Positions 34,414 through 46,878 are shown, counted from the stretch's first letter. The stretch is DNA of 64,000 nt from Inonotus obliquus (GCA_032164295.1 JAJHTX010000011.1:1116001-1180000), one strand, 5' to 3'. The notes: generated by a model from the letters alone, not told the origin. Numbers and translations: made by a program.

Positions 34414-34421
34414 CGTGGAAT

Positions 34422-35524
34422 ATAAGAAGCTAACGGTCAGTTTCGAGTCTGCACAATTGATCATCCTTGATATGTGTACACATAATAGCCTCATTGACCC
34501 GGTGCAAGGCCTATACGTCATAGGTATTCCTTTACAGCTTATAAGGTCGACTAATGGACATTCCGTTCCCATCTATGCTCTCGAAGCACGGGTGGTTCCT
34601 GCGGAGCTCGTTTTGTTTGGCCCTAGGATGGTAAGGCTTGTAGACGTATACTCTATACTCTAGGTTCAAAGCAAAGGGCTCGCTGATTGGTCTTATAGAC
34701 TAACACGAGGGCGGAGGGCAAGCTCAAGACGATACCTGGTCTTCCTCCCATGTATGACCATGAATTGATGCCTCAAAAGGTACGATTTCTTCAAAATAGA
34801 TGTCATATACGTTAGACATTAGCTTACCGAGTTGCACGACTGGCCTCTTCTTCCAAAACTAGCTTATCGTGCCTATGTTTGATCGTATCATGAAATGAGC
34901 AGTGAGTACTCATTTCACCTGCGTCGCCTTGAATGACTTTACATATAATCCACACCCAGCCAGCTTCACCAAAGAATGCGATGACATGCGACGGGCAGAA
35001 TAAAACCTACGAAAGGCGAAAGGACGGATTGAAAATATGGTGGCACTTATCAAGACCGTCATGTCCGAGTCGATCAGCATGCCCGGTGGCATAGAGAGTA
35101 GTAGCGCAATTACGAACAGCGAACAAGGAGTCACTCGCTGAGCTATGAGACGGTATCGGTATCATGGGATGGGCGGAGTCCAGCCCAAGAGTTGTGAAAT
35201 AGTCATTTCTTCCGTAACCTCGCTATATTTATTTGTACGTGTTGGTACTTTCTACAGATTTGGACGTTCGAGTCACCCACTCCCCAATCAAATCGACTGA
35301 CTGTAACGGGAACAAGGAGATAGAAGACAGGGGGAATGTCAAATAACAAAACTGCTTGCATTGAGTAATAATCTACATGATGTGCCCGAGGTAGTAAAAC
35401 TAAAGGTAAAGGGATACATTTTTCTTGGTCCCAATTAGATTAGCTTGATGTGCGAACAAAACGTATATTTCAAGACCAAGTAGAGGGGAGGGGGAGGGGA
35501 AGGAACGGAGGTAGGAAGCGGGTA
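34422..35524. other. Intergenic between MITE and TFA1
   Basis: An ORF at about 34391-34663 overlaps the MITE end and is probably chance. The last 200 bases should hold the TFA1 3' UTR. A GGGAGGGGGAGGGG purine tract lies near 35487. Nothing else is recognised. Confidence 0.45.
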
Positions 35525-37441
35525 TTACGACTGCGCCATGAGAAGTTCATACCATGCCGTATATTCTTCCGCTGACATCTTCTCATCAGCTATCTCCTGT
35601 GTCACTTTCGAGAATGGCATCGGTTGTCCACCAACTATATCACCAACATTCAGTTCAATTTCCACAGAAACAAGAGGCGAGGGAGGGAGGAAGTCTACTT
35701 ACCCATAACGATAGGCTCATCAGCCAAACTCTCGTCACCGTTCTCCGTAATGTCAATGCCATTGTTATTCTCTCCGTCCATCAACACTGACGAAGGTGGG
35801 TGAGGCGGTCCAGGTTCGGAATAGGGTGAAAACGGCGCGGGACTGTTGACCGTGCTCGAAACATTAGACTGTGAAAACACAGGTGTGCCCAAATTCGATC
35901 GCATTGCCTTTGTGTTTCCTATGCGATCACTATCTTCGTCAATTGATCTGGACCGCTTCCGGATGGATGAAGAGGTCGAGGACGATGCAATCAGCATGTC
36001 ACGATCTAATTTGATGATATCAGGCTTTCGGTCTTCTTCATCTACCCCAAAGTCCCCTAGGACGGAGGTGACTTGGGGAGTTTGAGAAGTAGACCGAGCT
36101 GCTTCGAGAGAGGCGTAGTATTGGTCATAGACTGCCAACGTGTTACAATCAGATTCGCATCAGTCAATTCATAGCAGAAAAGATGAGTCGACTTACAATC
36201 CGCGGTCTGATCTGTAGCCGGCTTCACATCTTTCCCCACAGGACTCGTCAGACTAGGCTCAGTTTTCGGCTGCGATGATTTAATCTTTCCCAGTCCACGA
36301 AGGACATCACCATTGGAAGTTGATCCATTTCCAAGACTCGAAAGAATCGCTTCGTTTCCCGTCAACTTCCCATTCGTTTGTTGATGCACTGCTTGTACGC
36401 CTAACGCGGTCAGGTCATTCGAGATCGTACTCTTTAAATGCCATGACGGCATAGCGTTCTGCTGCCTCTTCGCATCTGCTTCCGCCTCCCTCTCTCGTCT
36501 TCGAGTGGCCTCATCCTTATCTACAGACATCATCACACTAATAGCAGTGTCTTCCTTCTTCCCATCCGCTCCAGCAATTTTTAATCCACCATTCTGCGCC
36601 TGCCTCTGCCGATCCGACTCCAAAACATTATTCTTCACCCAAATTGCCACATCGAACGCGGGGAGAGTCATCTGCTCGCTCTTTCGTAAACCTTCGCGAA
36701 TGAATTTGGTTTGATAGTTGAAGCGCTCCATCCTATCGTTACTCCCACGCACGGTTTCTTCATCTTCGTTTGGTACTAGTTCGTGTGGACCTCCCGGAGA
36801 AGTTGTGCATTGATCACAAAGAAACGCACCTCGTGCGTAGTCCATGAGTCTATCCACTTCAAGTGGTTGGAATGTCGCTTTGCAGTTTGGACAGACGTAA
36901 CCCTTGTTGTCGAGCTCCTATTGTCGATGTCAGACAAGGTCCCTGAACATTAAGAATGAAGTAGACGCACATTTCGGAGCGTCGAGTCTATTAATCGTCG
37001 CATCTCAGCTACACGCCACTTGACGACATTGCAGAAGTGTCGGTAGTCAATGAAGTAGTATTGCTTCCCAATAGACCGCTGAGCGCCTTCTTTCAACTCG
37101 TTCTGCCGATGTCTGAAAGTAAAAGTTGCGGTTAATTATCACGTTCCTGACCTTAAAGCTATCAAAGAACGTACACTTGGACGAGTCGATCGTTTAACAA
37201 TACCGCCATGAGCTTATTGAGCTCCTTCGCTTGGAGCCCAATCCTCCCGGCCAGGTCATCGTCTTTCAAGCTAAACACGCACCTATAGCATTCAGAGTGC
37301 TCCTAAATGTGGCCTGAGTGATACTCACACAGGATGCCGCGAGAGTTGGTCCATAATAATCACAAACTTTGGCTCGTAGAAGGCTCGTGAAACATGTTGC
37401 ACGAGGAGGCGGAGGGTTTCTTGGTCGTCTTTTGTAGCCAT
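35525..37441 (-). CDS. TFA1: Transcription initiation factor TFIIE alpha subunit
   Basis: General RNA polymerase II factor that recruits and regulates TFIIH at promoters (nuclear). The gene starts MATKDDQETLRLLVQHVSR at 37441 and is split by six short introns. The winged-helix domain covers exons 1-3 (DDLAGRIGLQAKELNKLM, VQVHRQNELKEG, YYFIDYRHFCNVVKWRV). The zinc ribbon follows, with both cysteine pairs visible (YVCPNCKATFQPLEVDRLMD and GAFLCDQCTTSP). A long helix comes next, then acidic and Ser-rich linkers. The last exon (35525-35633) ends VTQEIADEKMSAEEYTAWYE, the conserved C-terminal element. All splice phases agree where checked. Single copy, intact. Confidence 0.92.
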
Positions 37442-38818
37442 TCCTGCGAAAGGCGAATTAGGCGGTGTTCAGCTCATAAGGAGCTGAGCCCCAAGTGCCT
37501 TCGTTTGAATGTGCACTGCGTGGCTTGCGTGGCTTTTGATGGTGGTTTGTGTGGAAGGATTTGACTCAGTTACGGAGGCCTCGAAGGTGAGAGTCGGCGC
37601 TTGGATTAGGCGATACGTTCCCACGATTACACTCCGAGGTTTTACCGGAGTCCGTCATTGCCTGAGCCTCAGTGGTCTTTCTTCCTCTGCTTCATTCCCT
37701 GCAGTGCATCAGGACAATGTATCAGGACTTTATTGGTTATTGAATGGTCTCAAGAAACGGTCAAGATTAAATAGTAGCTGGCTGTATTCTGAGAAGGACT
37801 GCGTCGAGAGGGTGAGGTGTCCCTGTAGATTAGATTACTCTGAGCAGACACCGATCTTGTCCACTTCCACGGGACCACAATCACAAGCCTGTCACATTTT
37901 CTTGGTCACTCTTGCAACTTTCTTGATACATTTTGAAATACGAGAGTAACAAAGCACCCCAAAATTTAAATCACGGTTCTAATGCCGATTCTCATGTGTG
38001 CGCTCCCCCGTACTTTACGGAAGATATCGATTGAATGGCTCAAAGAGTCTCAAAAGCAGGATTGTTACATGGCGATTGAACGAATGAAGACATGTAAATA
38101 AGCACCCGCAGTGTTTCACAACATTCATGAGGTTTGAGAGGATAAAGTGGCAAGTAGCGGGATGACTAAATGGTGAGTTGTCCTATTGCCAAATGCGGGT
38201 ATTCTTGATCGGCACATCGGGGTGGTGTCACGGGGAAGAATAGCATCGAAGCAGGCGGACATCTAATGTACAGATGCCGGATAGTCCAGATACTTCAACC
38301 CTCCCACCTTTCCCTTTGCTCAAATCCCTCACTTTCACTCCCATCTCCTTGCTCATCGTACCCCCCGTCAGTTTCGACTTGTGAAAAATCCCTATACGGG
38401 TTGCACACCGTCAACACCGACACATTGAACACTACCAAGTTAGTTTATAGACCTAGCTTCTTAATCGTCATCCGTCCACAAACTATTGCAAAATCCTCAG
38501 TCCACTCGGTGACAAGCCTTTTCATTGCTTATCGGAATGAATTTCTGATTCTAGTTCTTCCTGAAAACGTGCCAGTCGTCGAGCAAGTAAGATCCAGGTC
38601 GACAATTTTAGTTCGCGGTGGCACACCAGCCTGTCGACTGTGACGTCTCAGAAATCGTGTCTCGGGAATTTAAATTTCGAACTTTCTGTGTCCCTGTCTT
38701 ATAACTAGGAGCTCTGTAATCGTAAGTGAAGTTTCGTGTTCATCGAGAGGCAAGCGTTTTATTTTTGTCCTGAAGCAGCAAGTTACCCGATCTACTCTAG
38801 CCCACCCTCTGTAACAAC
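37442..38818. other. Bidirectional intergenic region
   Basis: Lies between the divergent starts of TFA1 and the hypothetical gene at 38819, so it should contain both promoters. A pyrimidine-rich tract (38290-38350) is a typical fungal initiator environment. ORFs at 37509-37949 and 38266-38643 have no homology I recognise and are not called. Confidence 0.5.
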
Positions 38819-39841
38819 ATGCCTCTGACACTCCTTCCGCCGATCAACCTGTCGTCTGCTCGTGAGATGGTGGAATTCGAAGTCACCTGCACGGGCCAAC
38901 CTGTCCAATCACGACCGCCACTCCTCTCCCGCGTTTCATCATCTTCTTCGGCATCTACAGAAGGATCTGTATCTTCATCCTCACGTAAGAATCGGCCCAG
39001 TCTGTCGCCAGAGGCTCTTCTTATACACGCATTTGGACCCACGGCGCTCAATAGACTTTCGACCCCTGCAATATCCGATTCCACTACCGAAAGAACCAGC
39101 TCCGGGCGCTCGTCCGTTTCTTCCGCACTTTCCAAATCATCTCGTGTACCGTCTAGATCGTCCAAAAGTGGGCGCAAAGAAAGGCACGATTATCATCCAC
39201 CACCACCGCCTCTTGGAACCTTCCGTTCGGTCCCAAAGTCTGCGAAGCCGCTGTATCGCTCTGAGGGGAAGCTTCCACTCGCTGAATTGATGCCATTCAG
39301 TTCCCAGCCCAACGAATCGCAGGATCAAGTTAAGGGAATCAAGCCATCTTGTAAATGCGAGCGAAATTCGGAGCGAGAGCCGCCGATGTCACTAGATATA
39401 TGGCGCGAAAAGGTGGAAGAACGTCGCCAATGGCGCAGACTGCTTCATTTGAAAACTCCAATGGACGAATTACACACTATACCCCTAGACATTGATTGTC
39501 GACCCTTGGAAGGTTCCATGCCTGTTCCTCCTCGCACCGAGGGGATACCTGGTCGAAGCAAGCGAAACTACTCTTCCCCTGCTCTGTCGGACCCAGAATC
39601 GGACCCGGAAAACGGTATTTTGAAGGAGCGCGAAGAACGTTTGATAGAGAAAAGAAATAAGCCTTCGGATCGAGGGGAACTATCACCTAGGCGGCGAAAC
39701 TCGATGGTGGAAATGCAGGAGATCGGAGACTTGATAAAGCAGTGCAACTCTATTTGTCTGGAGAATGCCTCAGAAACTTTGACAAGATCGATTCTACTCT
39801 CTCATGAAATGTCGACTTGTTCGTACATGAACGGTTCTTGA
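38819..39841 (+). CDS. Hypothetical Ser/Arg-rich disordered protein (340 aa)
   Basis: Single-exon ORF from an ATG at 38819 preceded by AACA. No domain is recognised. The first 130 residues are Ser-rich, a HHPPPPP-like stretch (HDYHPPPPPLG) follows, then charged segments (WREKVEERRQWRRLL) and a helical end (MVEMQEIGDLIKQCNSICLEN). No signal peptide or membrane helix is visible. Composition suggests a regulatory or scaffold protein with many phosphorylatable sites, but this is weak. Codon use and third-position choice resemble those of the neighbouring true genes. Confidence 0.6.
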   Translation: MPLTLLPPINLSSAREMVEFEVTCTGQPVQSRPPLLSRVSSSSSASTEGSVSSSSRKNRPSLSPEALLIHAFGPTALNRLSTPAISDSTTERTSSGRSSVSSALSKSSRVPSRSSKSGRKERHDYHPPPPPLGTFRSVPKSAKPLYRSEGKLPLAELMPFSSQPNESQDQVKGIKPSCKCERNSEREPPMSLDIWREKVEERRQWRRLLHLKTPMDELHTIPLDIDCRPLEGSMPVPPRTEGIPGRSKRNYSSPALSDPESDPENGILKEREERLIEKRNKPSDRGELSPRRRNSMVEMQEIGDLIKQCNSICLENASETLTRSILLSHEMSTCSYMNGS

Positions 39842-40681
39842 TCTTCCCGCGTCTGACTTCCGGAGTCTTGAGATGAAACCCACCACTTCTTTCCTTCGCA
39901 TCTGTTTCGGGCCTGTCGATTCATGCAAACACGGAATCATAATTTATTTCTGTCAATGTCTTCCTTTCTTCTCGCTTGTGCCTGGTCTTGCTGCCAGGTT
40001 TATACCGATATCCAGGCGGATGGTCTTGTGCGTAACCCCCTCCCCTTATGAAACACTCCTGCAATCTCCTCGTTTCCGTCGATCCACGGGTTTACAGTTC
40101 GACGTCATAAGTGAACCCCTTTCCTGCAACTCCCTTTTACGCAACTTGCAGTTTATGCGCCTACTCATGACCACTGAATTGACTCCGAAATGTTCTGATT
40201 TTGTCTGGCCATTGCAGCACGTCGCGTCCACATACCGTATGCTTATTAGAGCACTTTGTGTTTTGGGCTCTGAAGGTTTGTTAACAGGAAACAAAAAGGT
40301 TTATGTATGGTAATTATTGGCCTGTGTAATACTAGCAAGCACTAGTGTCTAACTTTCTGACATCGTTCGGAATAGCTTACTCAGGCCGTGGGAGCTTCAT
40401 GGCACGAAAAGGAAGGAGAAATAAGGTTGCGGGGGGATCGACGGGGGACATCATTGGACGTCAGCGGGTCAGCTAACTGTATGCTGCTTTGTCATTCTCC
40501 TCTCAGCTGCACGGCACTCATAGTCAGACTCCGCTATCGGGACTCTATTAGCAAGATCTCGCACACTTTGTCCTATAAGAACAGTCCAAGTTCACCACGT
40601 TTACCCATCGTGTTTCTCCTTCCAAGTAGTTCAAGCAGACTCTTTTCGAGTACTAGCATCAATAACGTCGGCGGCACGGCT
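39842..40681. other. Intergenic / 5' region of the GST gene
   Basis: Contains the 3' UTR of the hypothetical gene and the GST promoter. An in-frame extension upstream of the GST start, from a possible ATG at 40481, would encode a basic, Ser-rich leader ending RLFSSTSINN, compatible with a mitochondrial presequence. Confidence 0.5.
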
Positions 40682-42105
40682 ATGGCTGAATCGCAATCGC
40701 AGCCTGAGACGTCAAAGAGGGATGTTAGCCACCAGACGGATATTGCGCGTATGAAGCCTGACGGGGACGGAACGTTTCAGAGGAAACCGTCGACGTTTAG
40801 GAATTGGATTGAGAAGGGTGGGAAGTTTGAACCTGAGAGGGGTATGCGGATTGCGTTATTTTGTTGAGGGATGTGCTAATTCAATAAATAACGGGCATGG
40901 TTTTTAGATAGGTATCATCTTTATGTTTCTTATGCGTGTCGTGAGTGTTGGGTTTCTCGATGGGGTATATATGTCGCAGCTTGACTGGGACTTTGATAGC
41001 ATGGGCACATAGGACGTTGATCACACGTAAGCTCAAGGGACTCGAAGAAATAATCCGTACGTTTCCCTCCTGCCTCATTATGTTAATCCCACTCATATGC
41101 CAACCTTAACCTTACCAGCATTCACCGTCGTCTCACCCCGAATGGGTCAACACGGTTGGCCATTCGCCAACATCGATCCATTCCCCGCATCAGGCGTCGA
41201 CCCTAACAACCCCGGCGTCGAACACATAAAAGACCTCTACCTCAAAGCCGACTCTAATTACGAAGGAAGGTTTACCGTACCCGTTTTATGGGATAAGAAA
41301 CTCAAAACGATTGTGAATAACGAGTCGAGTGAGATTATTAGGATTTTGAATGGGGTTTTTGATGAGTTGTTGGGAGAGAGAGGGAGGAAGGAGGTGGATA
41401 TTTATCCGGAGAAGTGGAGGAAGGAGATTGATGAGGTTAATGAGTGGGTGTATGATGGGATTAACAGCAAGTCTTTCTTTCATTGACTGAGTACTTCAGC
41501 GGTAGACTAACTATATGCGCATTGAAACTCCTTTCCCGACGCCGATAGATGGAGTATACAAGACGGGTTTCGCAACAACCCAAGCAGCGTACGAAAAAGC
41601 CGTGACACAAGTTTTCGAATCTCTCGACCGTATCGAAAAGATGCTTGAAGGACAAAAAGATTACCTTATTGGCGATCAACTCACCGAAGCTGATATCCGC
41701 TTATTTGTGACTATTGTACGGTTTGATCCTGTGTATGTGGGACATTTCAAGTGCAATTTCCGGACGATTAGAGGAGGGTATACGAATGTCCACCAGTGCG
41801 TCGTTTCTTTCCCTTCTCAAAGTTGCCCCTGAGGAAGAGAGGACAATGCTGATTGATTGCTTGCCACGTCTTTGGTAGTTGGCTGAGGAAACTGTATTGG
41901 ACGAACCCTGCGTTTAGCACGACGACGAATTTTGATCACATCAAGACGCATTATTATTGGTCTCATCCACAAGTACGTTTGTGCACAGTCTCGCATGGGT
42001 AACTGGTGATATTGATTCATAATTGGCTGGTTGTACCTGCAGGTGAACCCGACGAGGATTGTCCCTCTCGGACCTGTTCCGAATATCGAGCCTCTTCATG
42101 AGTAA
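40682..42105 (+). CDS. Ecm4-type glutathione transferase (S-glutathionyl-hydroquinone reductase)
   Basis: Xi/omega-like GST that reduces glutathionyl-(hydro)quinones with glutathione, relevant to quinone and lignin-derived aromatic detoxification. Seven exons: 40682-40841, 40908-40940, 41000-41056, 41120-41466, 41549-41795, 41879-41972 and 42043-42105. The catalytic cysteine lies in YVSYACPWAHRTLI, assembled across introns 1 and 2. The thioredoxin-fold end VPVLWDKKLKTIVNNESSEI and the all-helical C-terminal domain (QLTEADIRLFVTIVRFDPVY, then HHWLRKLYW) are complete. Intron 4 uses a GC donor (GCAAGT), required by frame. The start could instead be at 40481, adding a possible mitochondrial leader. 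A paralogue begins at 63893. Confidence 0.9.
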
Positions 42106-42756
42106 TGAGTAGTAAGCTCTATTCATGAGGGAAAAGAAAGCGTCCGAGATCGATACGCTACGGATTATGTGTCGAAGTTATTGTGTTCCGTAATCGATAA
42201 TACATGGATAGATGTTGTAACTTATCGGGTGTCCGGTTGTCGCGTCGGGTATCTGGGAGGGTACTCGAAAAATTGGTAGGGATTATTGAACTTTCGAGTT
42301 TACCGTATGTCTAAGAGAAGCGTAATCGATGCAACAATGAAAATTAGGTGCTGCTTCGATAAGTCCATCTTGATATCCATATCCTAGAAGGAATCCCGAA
42401 AACAGAGATTTCAACAGAGCATCGGAACAGAGTACGAGTGAGGGCGGCGCATGGGGCATGGATGATCTGAGATGAGAAGAAACGGGGATTGTTAGCGATA
42501 CCTTGTTTTCTTGCGAGTTTCGTGGTTAGGTTGCAGTTGTTGCGGTCGTGGTAGGCGTAATTGATTCATTGTATGATCAGATGATCAAATGATTGTCACG
42601 AGGCGGGGCCTAGAGAGTTTTATTGGAATATGATGAGCGTCACCGTCTCCAGCGTATTCCACGGGTATAAAAAGCCCACAGCCTACTCTTCGCTAACACC
42701 TAACACGCGTGTCCCTTCTTCCCTCCTTCCCCTCTTCCTTTTTTCCTTTTACGTTC
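42106..42756. other. Intergenic, promoter of the small secreted-protein gene
   Basis: Ends in a TATAAAA-like element (GGGTATAAAAAGCCC, 42663-42677) and a pyrimidine-rich tract just before the ATG at 42757, a standard fungal promoter arrangement. No other feature. Confidence 0.55.
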
Positions 42757-43550
42757 ATGAATATCATCTCGGTGACGGTGATCCTTGTTCTTCTGACATT
42801 ATCCTCTGTGTCATTTGCATCTGCATCACGAGGAAATCGTCGGACGCCAAGTTTTGGTCTTTCGAACCGGACGTTGTTTTACGCAAGAATTAGTAATGGG
42901 TTTGATTTCGGGGTAGAAGAAGATGGAAGGGAGTCAGGGTTGACGAGGAGATTATCTGATAACAATTTGGATCCGGAATCGGCGGGTGAGTTATTTATCA
43001 TTCTCAGCAGTGGTTTTTTGTACGTCAGGAGAATATCAGAAGTCGCCAGTCCCACCCCCCTTGCCGACTTCCTCTTCATTTCAATTCACCTTCGTTTCGG
43101 TTTTTCTGTTCTTCTGGTTCGGTTCGGAGATAACGAGTGAAAGAAAGAACACTTGGAGAGCTGACTGAAGATTCTTGTAAAGGAGTACTAGTACCAATAC
43201 CGGTGCGATGGGAGGAAGCTGAAGCTTTCAATGCGGAACATCCTGATTCCGACGCGAACGCCAAGTTGAAATCCGTTAACGTTATTGTCGTTCCGCCACG
43301 TTCGCGAAGACGAAGAAGTCCAGGAGGACTCGAGGATGACAAGAATCACGACGAGGACACTCTAAAGTCGAAACGAGGACCGAAATGCGTACCGAAAGTA
43401 CCCGTCGTTTCACCCTCCGTACTATCCTCTCCAACAACTCCGGCCGACGCGCAGACCACATCAAGTGCAAAGAGTGAATTGTGGAGGAAGGAAGTGAAGA
43501 AGTGGATGAAAGTTGTCTTGGTTGTCTATTTATTAGTTATTATAACGTAA
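42757..43550 (+). CDS. Small secreted or GPI/membrane-anchored protein (213 aa)
   Basis: Two exons, 42757-42985 and 43138-43550, are joined by a GTGAGT intron ending ACGAG; phases agree. The N-terminus is a clear signal peptide (MNIISVTVILVLLTLSSVSF, cleavage after ASA). The middle is charged and polar, with a basic PPRSRRRRSPGG stretch. The C-terminus is a short hydrophobic segment (MKVVLVVYLLVIIT), which could be a GPI-attachment signal or membrane anchor. No family recognised. A TATA element lies about 90 bases upstream. Function unknown; likely at the cell surface. Confidence 0.65.
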
Positions 43551-43747
43551 TAGATACGAATGTGACAGTGACACTACGTGACGAGTAACTGATATCGTTT
43601 GAGTTGGGTGATTTGAAATTCCCGATCGATTCAATAAGTACTGCGCTCATACTAATTAGATAGGCGCCCCCCTCTTCTCCTTGTCAAGTTCGTCTACTTA
43701 CTGCCATCACTACACTATCAGCGTTGACGACGACGTTGGAAAGGATC

Positions 43748-45844
43748 ATGTCGACTTCTTCCAGTAGGACAATCACTCATGTCCGTCGAACCTCCGCGCC
43801 TCGCGTATCTCTCTTGTCTCGCGCCCATCTGGACTTGCAGGAGAAACACCTCACGTCTACATCAGGTACGTACAATTCACCATTGTACCTACTACCATAA
43901 CTTCGCCACTAATGTTATTGTGTTCCTTGTCTCCCCCGGTATAGGCGCAGAGCAAATCATATCTGCCATCAAGTCCCGCAAAAACGTTACGAAACTCTTC
44001 CTTGGGTATAACCCTCTCGGCGATGACGGTACACAAATGCTTTTTCGTTATTTATGCTCGGAAGCGGGGAGACGTTATCGTATTGCTGATATTATAATGA
44101 GCGGGTGTGATATTGGGAATAAGGGTCTTGAAGCTATCGCGGAGTATTTGACAGGAAATGAGAGTTTGAGGGAGTTGTATTTACAGCATGTGAGTGGTAT
44201 TCCTCGCTTTCGCTGTTGATGCTTTTCGGTATTGACTTGGACTTTGTTGTAGAATTCCTTTCAAGTTCGTTCATACTACAGTTCTTAATGCGCCATCTTG
44301 ATACTCATACCTTGCTCATTCAGGGGAACGCAGAAATCGCACTCAAGCTGAGCACGGCAATCAACGCCTCAAAACTCGAGCGGTTCTCCATCGCGCAAAA
44401 CGAACACCTCACAGACACATTCTTCATCCCCTTCATATCTTCTCTCAACTCTGCGACGTTGCGCGAGTTACAAGTCACCATAATCGGACTTTCTCGACTC
44501 TCCGTACCAGCACTCTCAGAATTCTTGGCGTCCCCTCGTTGTTATGCATTGGAGATTCTGAAATGCAATGCGAACTCTCTAGGAGCACGTGCTGTGAGGA
44601 AACTCGTAACGAATTTGAGACCGACGAATTTCACGTTGTTGAAGTTTGAGGTGTATGCTAATGCTATTCCCGGAGAGTCTGAGGAGGAGGAGGGTGAGGA
44701 AGGTGGAGGTGGAGATGGTGGGAGGAGAGAAGAGAGTGTGGAGGAAGCACGTGCGAAATGGGCGGCTTGTGAACAGGAGTTGAAAAAGTTGCTTGTGAGG
44801 AATGAGCTGTTGAGGAGGACAGTTCATGGGGAAGCGTTGGCGCTGTTTACGTATGCTCGAACTCTGTTGTGTTTCTCAGCGAAGCGACAGGTGTCGGAGA
44901 TGGCTCAGGTGCAAGTGCGGTCCGGGAGTATTGGAGTAGGGCATACACCCAGTACTTTGAGTCAAGAAGCCTCTTCGGATCGTCAACAAATCAATACCAC
45001 CTCTGGCACATCAACCGTATCTTCAAGGCCCTTCTTCCCCTTCCGTTCCCTGCCCACCGAACTCCAACACTACACCCTCGCACTCCTCGCACCATCCCTC
45101 TCCGCCTCACAACGCGCTCGAATATTCGCATTTGCAACCGATCCAAATACACTTCAACCCCTTCTACCTTCACTCCGACCTAGTTGGGCTAATTCCAATT
45201 CGAAAGGATGTATTCCTGATCCTGCGAGTTTGCCTTTTGGAAGTAGCGGTCCCTCTGGTTCGACTCCTGGAGCAGTGGGGGGGGGCTCACTTGTGAATGG
45301 ATTTGTGATTGGGTCAGGGATAGGATTGGGATCGACGAGTCCTATATCGGATCCAGGACTGTTAGACTCTCCTCAAACTCGAACTCAATCACCATCACCA
45401 TCACCATCAAAGTCCACTCCAGGCTCTCTTCCAAGTCCAACTTCCTCTCCCGATCTCATCCCATTCACATCTTCCTCCACCCCTCTCACATTCTCATCCC
45501 CCCCTCGCAATTTCAATCCGAGCGCAGATCCAAACTGCCAACTAGACCTCCGAACGCTAAGCTCCAGACAACACAGTAACCTAAATCTGGAATTCTATCG
45601 ACCATCAGCTTCAATGTGTGCAGGTGGGAAATGTATGGGTGCTGGTGGGAGTGTTTTATGTCATCGTGTGGAGACTAGGATGAGATGGCTTGCTGAAGTT
45701 GGGTGTGATAGGTTTGATCCGGAGGGATTTGGGTTTCATTTTGATCGTGGCGCGGGGATGGGGAGGAGGGATAGAGATAGAGAGAGGAAGGTGTTGGAGT
45801 TGATTGGTGGGGATGAGGTTGTTGGGAAGTCGGTTATGGCATAG
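43748..45844 (+). CDS. Leucine-rich-repeat (RNI-like) protein with disordered C-terminus
   Basis: Four exons, 43748-43865, 43945-44189, 44253-44264 and 44324-45844, give 631 residues. LRR units of the ribonuclease-inhibitor type are visible: NVTKLFLGYNPLGDDGTQML, DIIMSGCDIGNKGLEAIAEY, SLRELYLQHNSF and LERFSIAQNEHLTDTFFIPF. Exon 3 is a 12-nt micro-exon (AATTCCTTTCAA) that completes the LxLxxN consensus. An acidic loop follows (GESEEEEGEEGGG). Next comes an F-box-adjacent-like PFRSLPTELQHYTLALLAPS segment with a Ser/Pro-rich tail, and a cysteine-containing end (CAGGKCMGAGGSVLCHRVE). Likely a protein-interaction scaffold; partner unknown. Confidence 0.75.
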
Positions 45845-46878
45845 TGTTGAAACCCGAGGATGAGAGGGATAAGAAGGGGGTGAGAAAGGGAAGGTTCGAT
45901 GACTACAAGCATGACGACTACAACGGATGGACCTTTGGACGTGGACTCAGAACCCGGACTCGGGTATCACATCATGAATTCGAATCTTCGTCACTAAAAC
46001 TGGAAACCGGAATTGAACGATACCCACAGGAATAAGAACGTGCTCATCTGTTTACTGTATGTACGATGCTATCTGTATCCTGTATCCTGAATGATTCTCT
46101 CATATCTCATCCACCATTTTCACCTACTCTCTTACTCTCTCAACCTGTATGTATATGTGTTTGTACTTATGTATGTAATCCCAGGACAGTCCTCAACGAG
46201 AAATGCTAGCCACCTAACTGTTAGCTACCAATCACACACAGAACACCCAAACCTCGAGCTAACTTTGCGGGTGCAACGCCCTTGTTTGCTTTGCTTGTAT
46301 GGCGTATATCACATGATTCTGATTCTGCAATGACTTTGCAACAAGCAAGCAACAGCCTGAGAGTCACAGTACAAATTGACGAGATACCTCCCCGGCACCT
46401 GTAATTGGTCTTTCTTTCCCACGGATGCTCTTGTACTCTCATAAACGGATCTCTTCGTCTTTCTCACCGGAAAAATCTGTACCTCTATTGCCTTTTGCCT
46501 TTGAAGACCTTTTTGGAATGGCTAGTACTCTTGGATAATTTTGCTATGCTACTCCCCGTTTCAAATCTGACGCAAGGTGCGATGCGCGTTACGCGTAACA
46601 GCACCCAACCCAGCAAGCGCAACTTTGCACCAGTACCAGCGTTACCGTTATGGTCGCGCCATGTCAGATTGCGACAATACACGGTATAAATGCAAAGGGC
46701 CAGTCACGGTGTCACTGGTGTGGCGAACGAGGAATCGAGAAGAGCAATCTTGCTTCACGAATGTGATTGTGCCACAGTGCCAAGGAGCAAAGGAGCAAAC
46801 TTGAAACTTGGAGGTGAAACAGTGTAAAAATATATCGTCAGCTCACTAACTTGCAGCCTCAGGTCTACAACTCACAAA
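45845..46878. other. Intergenic with a decayed MITE-like stretch
   Basis: 46580-46680 resembles the ends of the MITE at 23475-24134 (shared GCGTTACCGTTA, GCAACTTT and ATTGCGACA motifs) but boundaries are lost. A TATAAATGCAAAGG motif at 46685-46698, upstream of coiled-coil copy E, recalls the family TATA element. The remainder is unremarkable. Confidence 0.45.

Noticed and set aside
37509..38643. Two plus-strand ORFs (37509-37949 and 38266-38643) in the TFA1 upstream region
   Set aside because: Unusual composition, no recognised domain, no supporting splice partners, and they occupy a bidirectional promoter region with a pyrimidine-rich tract.
40388..40681. Longer N-terminus of the GST from ORF start 40388
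   Set aside because: The first part has no targeting character. Only the section from an ATG at 40481 could be a mitochondrial leader, and family members start near 40682. Left as an alternative.
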